From Microcaldota archaeon (lineage in GTDB: Archaea; Micrarchaeota; Micrarchaeia; Anstonellales; Anstonellaceae), in NCBI GenBank assembly GCA_026413805.1, contig JAOAKE010000012.1, positions 1-19,057 on the forward strand: 19,057 nucleotides of DNA, written 5' to 3'. Positions 14,480 through 19,057 of the stretch are shown here, one piece after another. Under the pieces are notes generated by a model. It worked only from the letters and a program-made list of their open reading frames with translations, had not been told where the DNA came from and ran no database searches. The position numbers and the translations under genes were made by a program. Position 1 is the stretch's first letter. Each line of letters begins with the position of its first letter.

Positions 14480-14692
14480 ATCCCAGCATCCCTGTCAAGC
14501 CAAGCTACCAAAAATGAAGCCACCTTGAGCAAGTGCGCTGTTAGCGGGAATGCAGTGCCGACAAAAGAAGGATTGGTGCGGTGCAACTCTGAAAAAGAAT
14601 GCAAATTCAAGGTAAAAAGTGGCGGAATTTTTTTCTGCATAGGGCTTTTGATAGAAAAGAATAGCCACTACTCCGCTTCCCCAAAAATGTGA
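14480..14692 (+). CDS. putative 70-residue cysteine-containing protein starting at ATC (or broken start)
   Basis: The frame from ATC 14480 to TGA 14690-14692 has 70 codons and is preceded by an ideal Shine-Dalgarno. It holds four Cys (residues 19, 35, 41, 53) with the RCNSEKECKF pair spaced C-x5-C, plus His63, so a small zinc-binding fold is possible. The rest is Ser/Lys-rich, followed by a short hydrophobic stretch GGIFFCIGLLIEK. Its stop overlaps the GTG start of trmI, so coupling is likely. The next canonical start in frame is TTG 14525, without a clear Shine-Dalgarno. Alternatives are a true AUC start, an ATG changed to ATC, or an N-terminal part of TrmI cut off by a frameshift near the CCCCAAAAA run at about 14679-14687. 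I recognise no family. Confidence 0.4.
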   Translation: MPASLSSQATKNEATLSKCAVSGNAVPTKEGLVRCNSEKECKFKVKSGGIFFCIGLLIEKNSHYSASPKM

Positions 14693-15264
14693 TTTTTGTG
14701 TTTTTTCCAGAAATTTTGAAGAATTGCAAGCGGGGCCCACAAGTGGTGCTGCCAAAAGACATTGGCATTATCTTGGCTTATTCTGGGGTGGGAAAAAATT
14801 CTGTGGTGGTAGATGCTGGCAGCGGAAGCGGCTGGCTGGCAATAGCCCTGGCAAATGTTGCAAAGAAAGTGATAAGCTACGAATGGAGAGAAGAGTTTGC
14901 AGAATTGGCAGAAAAGAATGCAAAAAAGGCAGGAGTTTTGGGAAGCTTGGAAATAAAGAGGAAAAATGTGCTTGACGGGATTGACGAGCGAGAAGTTGAC
15001 TTGGTCACCTTGGACATGGCTGATTCTGACAAGGCTGTCCCATTTGCCTACATGGCTTTGAAAAAAGGCGGCATGGTGTTTGGCTACCTGCCCCATGTAG
15101 AGCAGGCGAAAAAATTCTACGAGGCATGCAAACAGAGCGGATTTGGAGAGATACATATGCTAGAGGCAATTGTGCGAAATTACCTGGTTCGCCAAGCAGG
15201 GGTGCGCCCTGAAAACACTGGCCTGACGCACACTGCGTATATAGTGTTTGCGGTTAAGGGATAA
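14689..15264 (+). CDS. trmI: tRNA (adenine-N1-)-methyltransferase, TrmI type (short)
   Basis: This 191-residue Rossmann methyltransferase probably adds a methyl group from AdoMet to N1 of adenine 57/58 in the T-loop of tRNA. Landmarks are KRGPQVVLPKDIGIILAYSG (14-33), characteristic of TrmI, the AdoMet loop VDAGSGSGWL (41-50), SYEWREEF with the acidic ribose-binding residue, and VTLDMADSD, where Asp109 occupies the catalytic position. The usual reading there is LDLP-x-P, so the following residues differ. Archaeal TrmI proteins are usually about 250 residues with an N-terminal beta domain that is missing here. The start GTG 14689 overlaps the TGA of the preceding 70-codon frame, and GTG 14698 is an alternative. 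The membrane-protein gene follows after 4 bases. Confidence 0.82.
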   Translation: MIFVFFPEILKNCKRGPQVVLPKDIGIILAYSGVGKNSVVVDAGSGSGWLAIALANVAKKVISYEWREEFAELAEKNAKKAGVLGSLEIKRKNVLDGIDEREVDLVTLDMADSDKAVPFAYMALKKGGMVFGYLPHVEQAKKFYEACKQSGFGEIHMLEAIVRNYLVRQAGVRPENTGLTHTAYIVFAVKG

Positions 15265-15268
15265 ACAG

Positions 15269-15793
15269 ATGATTGGTCGCGCCCTAAGCCTCATAAACAA
15301 TTTATATGCCTTTGGAGAAAATCTCTTTGGTGATTTGTTGGTTGACCTGAAAATGACTTTTGAGGCATCAAAGCTTTCCATAGCTGGAATGGTGGGGCTG
15401 TGGCTGCTTGCAACTGTTCTCTCTTTTGCAGCTCCTTTTTGGGGAGGGTTGCTGGGCTTGGCGCAGTTTTTCATCATCAACCCATTGCTGCTTGGCTATG
15501 CAGGGTACCTTGCTGCAAAAAAATTCGGCTCTGACCTTGTCGGCGGGGCTGCTGCTGGCGCACTTTCAGGATTAGTGGCAAGCGCGGTAATGGGAGTAGC
15601 AGGCCTGCTTCTTGTGATAGTAGGCATCGGTTCTGCGGCTTCCAAAATAGAAGACGCAGTAGCTGAGACAGGAATATACAGCACCTTTTTAGTGGGCGCA
15701 ATGATAATTGGGGCCCTGATAAGCGTTGCAATTCATACAGTAGGCGGGGCAGTCTGCGGCACAATTGGGGCATTTGTAGCCAAGAGAAAGTGA
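15269..15793 (+). CDS. small Gly/Ala-rich membrane protein, unrecognised
   Basis: This 174-residue protein has about four or five hydrophobic segments: about 31-50, 52-75, 80-105 with GGAAAGALSGLVASAVMG, 105-120 and 140-170. There is a short charged N-terminal part (residues 1-30) and a basic C-terminus AFVAKRK. The small-residue-rich helices resemble the many DUF-type archaeal membrane proteins, but I cannot name a family or function. ATG 15269 is preferred over an in-frame TTG at 15248 because AAGGG (15256-15260) lies 8 bases before it. The longer form would overlap trmI, whose stop is 4 bases upstream. It is followed by 104 bases holding the aspS promoter. Confidence 0.7.
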   Translation: MIGRALSLINNLYAFGENLFGDLLVDLKMTFEASKLSIAGMVGLWLLATVLSFAAPFWGGLLGLAQFFIINPLLLGYAGYLAAKKFGSDLVGGAAAGALSGLVASAVMGVAGLLLVIVGIGSAASKIEDAVAETGIYSTFLVGAMIIGALISVAIHTVGGAVCGTIGAFVAKRK

Positions 15794-15860
15794 GCACGAA
15801 ACTCAGTTGCAACGCGCAGCAAAGAAAGCGCAGGCAAGAGGCGCATGCGGACATTTATGC

Positions 15861-15868
15861 TTTATAAT
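15861..15868 (+). promoter_or_regulatory. TATA box for aspS
   Basis: TTTATAAT is centred near 15864, predicting RNA start near 15890 and a leader of roughly 8 bases before ATG 15898. GGGTG (15888-15892) overlaps the predicted start. The rest of the gap 15794-15897 shows no gene. Confidence 0.55.
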
Positions 15869-15897
15869 CGCAACAGCCTAATCTGTTGGGTGCAACT

Positions 15898-17190
15898 ATG
15901 TACCGTTCGCATTACATTTCTGAAGCAATGAAGACAAGGGACAAGGAAGTGGCGGTCGCAGGGTGGGTGCATGAGGTTCGCGACTTGGGAAAGCTGAAGT
16001 TTGTCCTCTTGCGCGACCGCACAGGGATAATTCAGGTTACTGCAAAAAAGGGGGTTGCAGATGAAAAAGTGCTTGCGGCGATGGATGTGCCCAAGGAGAC
16101 TGTAGTCAGCGTCACTGGAAAGGTTGTGGCAAGCAAAATTGCTGAAGCAGGCTGCGAGCTTATCCCGACCAAATTTGAAGTGCTAAATGAGATTAGCAAA
16201 AAGGTGCCATTTGAAGTCACTGGCAAGGTGCCAGCAGACTTGGATGTCCGGCTGGATTTCCGCTATGTGGATTTGCGGACAAAAAACACTGCAGCCATCT
16301 TCAAAATCCGCTCTGAGATAGCCTTTGCCTTCAGGGAAGCTGTTCGCTCAATGGGGTTTGTGGAGATTCACCCCCCAAGCATTGTTGAGGCTGCAACAGA
16401 AGGCGGGGCAGAGGTATTCAAGGTGCAGTATTTTGAAAAGGAGGCCTACTTGGTGCAGTCGCCTCAGCTTTACAAGCAGCTTGCAGTAATAGGCGGAATG
16501 GACAGGGTGTTCATGACTGTCCCTGTGTTCAGGGCAGAAAAGCACAACACCCTGACGCACCTAAACGAAGCGACACAGATGGACATAGAGGCTGGGTTCA
16601 TAACTGACAAAGAGGCAGTGGATTACCTGGAAAAGGTATTCCTCCACATCCTTTCGCATGTGAAAAAAGAATGCGAGGAGGAGCTCAAGACCCTCAAGCG
16701 CGAGCTTGCTGTCCCCTCAAAAATCCCAAGGCATACCTACACCGAGCTTGTGGAAAGGCTTAACGAGGACAAAGAGGCATTCAAGTGGGGCGAGGACTTT
16801 TCGCGGGAGACTGAGGCGCTTTTGGCCGATGAGCTTGGATATTCCACCTATTTTGTCACCGAGTGGCCCACTGCTATCCGGGCATTTTACTCAATGCCTG
16901 ATGAGAACAACCCAAAAATATGCCGCGCATATGACCTGAATTTTGAATCGCTTGAAGTAGCCTCGGGTGCACAGAGGATTCACAAGCCAGAAATTCTGAT
17001 TAAGCAGCTGAAAGCACGCAATCTCAACCCCTCTGACTTTGAATTCTACATAAATGCTTTCAGGGTGGGCGCTCCGCCACATGCAGGCTGGTCAATCGGC
17101 TTGGACAGGCTGAATATGAAAATATGCGGATTGCACAACATCCGCGAGGCTGTGCTTTTTCCACGAGACAGGGTAAGGGTGCGGCCCTAA
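15898..17190 (+). CDS. aspS: aspartyl-tRNA synthetase, archaeal type, probably non-discriminating
   Basis: This 430-residue class IIb synthetase charges tRNA(Asp) with aspartate. The N-terminal OB-fold anticodon domain (about 1-105, with VAGWVHEVRDLGKLKF and LLRDRTGIIQV) is followed by the catalytic domain. Motif 1 lies near FRYVDLRTKNTAAIFKIRSE, and VQSPQLYKQL binds substrate. Motif 2 is around VFRAEKHNTLTHLNEATQMD, and motif 3 ends WSIGLDRLNMKI. Length and lack of the bacterial insertion domain mark the archaeal/eukaryotic form. Residue 25 is His at the position where non-discriminating archaeal AspRS has His and discriminating ones have Trp. ATG 15898 is chosen over TTG 15886 because of the promoter spacing and family start. 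A 7-bp inverted repeat lies 3 bases after the stop. Confidence 0.95.
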   Translation: MYRSHYISEAMKTRDKEVAVAGWVHEVRDLGKLKFVLLRDRTGIIQVTAKKGVADEKVLAAMDVPKETVVSVTGKVVASKIAEAGCELIPTKFEVLNEISKKVPFEVTGKVPADLDVRLDFRYVDLRTKNTAAIFKIRSEIAFAFREAVRSMGFVEIHPPSIVEAATEGGAEVFKVQYFEKEAYLVQSPQLYKQLAVIGGMDRVFMTVPVFRAEKHNTLTHLNEATQMDIEAGFITDKEAVDYLEKVFLHILSHVKKECEEELKTLKRELAVPSKIPRHTYTELVERLNEDKEAFKWGEDFSRETEALLADELGYSTYFVTEWPTAIRAFYSMPDENNPKICRAYDLNFESLEVASGAQRIHKPEILIKQLKARNLNPSDFEFYINAFRVGAPPHAGWSIGLDRLNMKICGLHNIREAVLFPRDRVRVRP

Positions 17191-17193
17191 GTT

Positions 17194-17213
17194 AAGCTAA
17201 AACTTATTAGCTT
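17194..17213 (+). terminator. inverted repeat after aspS, possible terminator
   Basis: AAGCTAA (17194-17200) and TTAGCTT (17207-17213) form a perfect 7-bp stem with a 6-base loop, 3 bases after the aspS stop. The stem is A/T-rich, and only TCT follows rather than a long T-run. A role as 3' end stabiliser or weak terminator is possible. Archaeal termination mainly uses T-runs, so the call is weak. Confidence 0.3.
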
Positions 17214-17264
17214 TCTGAGTGGAGTTAAGCAAGTGCAAGAAAAAATAGGCTAAGGCGGACCAGT

Positions 17265-17654
17265 ATGGGAATGGATTTGTTTGTAGATGCCATAACCTTG
17301 CTTAGCGCACTGCTTTCGCTTGCCGCCTTGTATATCTCGGTAGAGGTTTTCAAAAAATACAAAAAGACCTCGCACACTTGGGGGCTCCTTTTGGTCTGTG
17401 TTGCAATAATAGCATTTCACCGAATCTCCATCTTCTTTTGGAGCGTGGATTTGGTAAAGGCAAGCCCGCAGGAGGTCCTGCTCTTTTCCTCAATTGTCTT
17501 CGGGATACTTTCTTTGATTGTCTTTTTGGCAGCAGTAGAGACAAAAAAGATGTTTGAGTCCTATCGGCTTGTTGAAATTCAAGGAGCCAAAAGGCTCGCA
17601 GAAGAGCTTGAAAAAGCTGCAGAAAGCGCAGTCAGGAAAAAAAGAGGCAGCTAA
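17265..17654 (+). CDS. small membrane protein with C-terminal coiled coil, unrecognised
   Basis: This 129-residue protein has three hydrophobic helices: about 7-29, 38-60 and 72-92. A charged, probably cytoplasmic tail (about 95-129, ETKKMFESYRLVEIQG, then EELEKAAESAVRKKRGS) has heptad-like spacing and could form a coiled coil. No enzyme motif is seen and I cannot name a family. The start may be ATG 17265 or ATG 17271; GGCGG at about 17254-17258 is a weak Shine-Dalgarno. It converges on the interrupted membrane-protein gene with a 20-base gap. Transcription may come from aspS or from a weak A/T-rich site in 17191-17240. Confidence 0.6.
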   Translation: MGMDLFVDAITLLSALLSLAALYISVEVFKKYKKTSHTWGLLLVCVAIIAFHRISIFFWSVDLVKASPQEVLLFSSIVFGILSLIVFLAAVETKKMFESYRLVEIQGAKRLAEELEKAAESAVRKKRGS

Positions 17655-17674
17655 ATGGAAAAATGGGCCTGCTC

Positions 17675-18721
17675 TCAAGCCTGCTCGTAGAAGACGACGC
17701 CTGAATCGGTCTTTTCTACTTGGTATGTTTTCCCTTCTACAACTAATATAACGGGCTTTCCAGGGAGGGCGTAGCCTATTTGCTCCCTCTGTTGCGGGGT
17801 TAATTTGCCTTGTATGTGCTCGGCATCTACCTTGCGCAGCCCCTTTGAGTCAAAAGTTGCCCTGTCAAAATACCACCTTGGGTATCTTGTCAGATACATC
17901 AGCACCACGACTACATACACCACTAAGGCTGAGGCTGCCAGCGACTTGGCAGAGGAAAGGTAGGAGGACATGTATTTGAGCCCAAGCGAAACCAGAAAGA
18001 GGAAGGCAAATGAAACCCCGCAGAGAAGCAGGCTTACAAGCCCCATGCCGCGCATTTCGCGCATTTCATTTCTCTTGTAAAATCCGGCAGAAAGGGAAGC
18101 GCCAATAATAAGTGAAAGGAAGATGTTGACGCCTGCGATGTCCTCAGTCTTTCCCTGCAGATTGAACAGCACGAAATTGAGCAGGACAAGCGAAAAGATG
18201 CCTGGCAGGCTGGCTGAAAGCAGCCTGTTTGCTGCTTTCTCTATAAGCGGTTTGAGGCGGCTGGCTGCTCCCTGCGCACCATTTGCCTCACGCGCAAAGT
18301 TGAAAAGCGAAAAATGTACTTCGGGGCTGTATATTATCTGAAAAACCGAGATTGCAAACAGCAGGGCGCCAAGCGGAGAAAGCAGCGATTCCTGGGTCGC
18401 CCGGTCCAGCCAATTGTAGATGGTTGTTGAAGTAGAAACAGATCAGAGAAGCAATATGAAGCAGATGCCAGCCCCTATGAACGTCAGCATCAGCGTGGTT
18501 AAAGATAGGCAGCTTATGCTTGCAGCCAGCCCGAAAAGAGCTGCTACCAGCATGAAAAATGCAAAAGCCAGCAAAGACGCGGCTATATAAGTGAGCATGG
18601 GCATTGCGGCAATGCTTGCAGCGCCATAATCTGAAAATGCAATGGCGTAGAGGGAGAGGGCTGCAAGCGCAACAAAATAAACGATGCCCAGTTGAGCCTT
18701 TTTAGAAGCTGCACAGTTTTT
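17675..18721 (-). pseudogene. interrupted integral membrane protein gene (in-frame TGA at 18443-18445)
   Basis: On the minus strand one frame stays open from 18721 to the TGA stop at 17675-17677 except for a TGA at 18443-18445. Both sides encode the same kind of membrane protein. Upstream lies LGIVYFVALAALSLYAIAFSD, then MPMLTYIAASLLAFAFFMLV and a third helix. Downstream are 255 residues with LGALLFAISVFQIIY, further helices, and a soluble C-terminal tail (YPRWYFDRATFDSKGLRK, later PGKPVILVVEGKTYQV). The first canonical start after the TGA is GTG 18172, about 90 codons in. The first ATG before it is 18604, although hydrophobic sequence in frame continues upstream of that. TGA also ends this gene and others here, so it is read as stop. 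The whole would be about 345 residues. Nonsense mutation, sequencing error or recoding are the options. Family unknown. Confidence 0.6.
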
Positions 18722-18738
18722 TTAGCCGCCGAAATCTA

Positions 18739-18745
18739 TTTAAAT
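18739..18745 (+). promoter_or_regulatory. TATA box of the rRNA operon (palindromic ATTTAAAT)
   Basis: TTTAAAT lies within the palindrome ATTTAAAT (18738-18745), preceded by the purine-rich GAAA (18731-18734) as expected of a BRE. RNA would begin near 18768, giving a leader of about 220 nt before the 16S gene. Being palindromic, it could also drive leftward transcription into the interrupted membrane-protein gene (start near 18716). Confidence 0.5.
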
Positions 18746-18767
18746 TCTCTTCATTATAGAAAGACCT

Positions 18768-18988
18768 GCGAATTTTGTCGGCTGGCGGGATGCCGACGAT
18801 AGGAAGTTTGCTGATGCCCAGGCGGGCACACCGGAACTAAAATTGGCTAATAGAATTCATCTGCCCGCGCTCCATGGGAATGCGATCCTTTCGCGTTCGA
18901 CGCACGCTTCAGGCAAGAACAAGAAGAAAGCGATAGAGTGCTTGACCGCTGATTTAAAGTATCAGCTAGCGACGCAGTACTTCTTAGG
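18768..18988 (+). other. 16S rRNA leader with hairpins
   Basis: No protein frame or tRNA is convincing here. Several inverted repeats can be read. GTCGGC 18777-18782 pairs with GCCGAC 18792-18797. TGCCC pairs with GGGCA around 18815-18828. GCGA pairs with TCGC around 18882-18894. GCTGAT 18948-18953 pairs with ATCAGC 18961-18966. Such structure is usual for archaeal pre-rRNA leaders, where part pairs with sequence after the 16S gene for processing. The partner strand is outside the window. Confidence 0.5.
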
Positions 18989-19057
18989 ACTCCAGTTGAT
19001 CCTGCTGGAGGGCACTGCTATCAGAGTACGCCTAAGCCATGCAAATCTGCCCGGCGA
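18989..19057 (+). rRNA. rrs: 16S ribosomal RNA, 5' end (continues beyond window)
   Basis: ACTCCAGTTGATCCTGCTGG corresponds to the archaeal 16S start (usually ATTCCGGTTGATCCTGCCGG), followed by GGCACTGCTATC and CTAAGCCATGCAAATC, matching helices 1-4. Helix 1 stays paired through compensatory changes: CCAG with CTGG instead of CCGG with CCGG. The usual GCGAGTC after AAGCCAT reads GCAAATC here. About 69 bases are present. The mature 5' end is placed at 18989 by alignment in mind and may be off by one or two bases. Confidence 0.93.

Noticed and set aside
18443..18445. In-frame TGA as a selenocysteine or reassigned codon
   Set aside because: TGA also ends this same frame and other genes such as the phosphohexomutase, and archaeal selenocysteine is confined to few groups and redox enzymes; a membrane-edge site does not fit.
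18860..18920. Possible tRNA in the 16S leader (GTTCGAC resembles a T-loop)
   Set aside because: No matching acceptor, D or anticodon stems could be built; hairpins fit an rRNA leader better.

Overview
The window looks like a chromosomal segment of an archaeon, most likely a small-genome DPANN-type lineage (inference; no phylum can be fixed from sequence reading alone). The evidence is archaeal: a UbiA-family prenyltransferase of the archaeal ether-lipid type, an archaeal AglH-like phosphosugar transferase, archaeal-type AspRS, PurE and TrmI, TATA-box promoters about 26-30 nt upstream of start codons with some apparently leaderless genes, GGTG-type Shine-Dalgarno sites, and the first about 69 nt of a 16S rRNA gene with the archaeal TTGATCCTG signature at the right edge. 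No insertion sequence, CRISPR array, integrase or tRNA was seen.

Left part (1-6457), surface-glycan genes: the 3' end of an AT-rich NAD-sugar epimerase, a leaderless Wzx-like flippase, a phosphoglucosamine/phosphomannomutase, and a UDP-GlcNAc 2-epimerase. A small unrecognised gene faces these on the minus strand. It is divergent from an ACT-domain regulator, which is followed by a sugar-phosphate nucleotidyltransferase.

Middle (6432-12211), a tight minus-strand operon read from right to left: agmatinase-family ureohydrolase, class II HMG-CoA reductase, a large membrane protein that resembles a divergent AglB/STT3 without the WWDYG motif, an AglH-like GlcNAc-1-P transferase, and a GalE-like epimerase. 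Gene joints are 10 nt, 2 nt, 0 nt and a 4-nt overlap. The set plausibly joins isoprenoid carrier supply (HMGR, via mevalonate to dolichyl phosphate) to lipid-linked glycan assembly (AglH, epimerase) and transfer (AglB-like protein), while the left cluster supplies nucleotide sugars and a flippase.

Right part (12275-17654), plus strand: ubiA (ether lipids), purC-purE (purines), a hidden 70-codon cysteine-containing frame with an excellent Shine-Dalgarno but an ATC where ATG is expected, a short TrmI tRNA methyltransferase, a small membrane protein, aspS, and another membrane protein.

Right edge: on the minus strand there is a membrane-protein gene interrupted by an in-frame TGA and lacking a clear start. 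It is followed by the rRNA promoter, a hairpin-rich leader and the 16S 5' end. The best leads are the AglB-like protein, the ATC-start cysteine frame in front of trmI, and the TGA-split gene beside the rRNA promoter.
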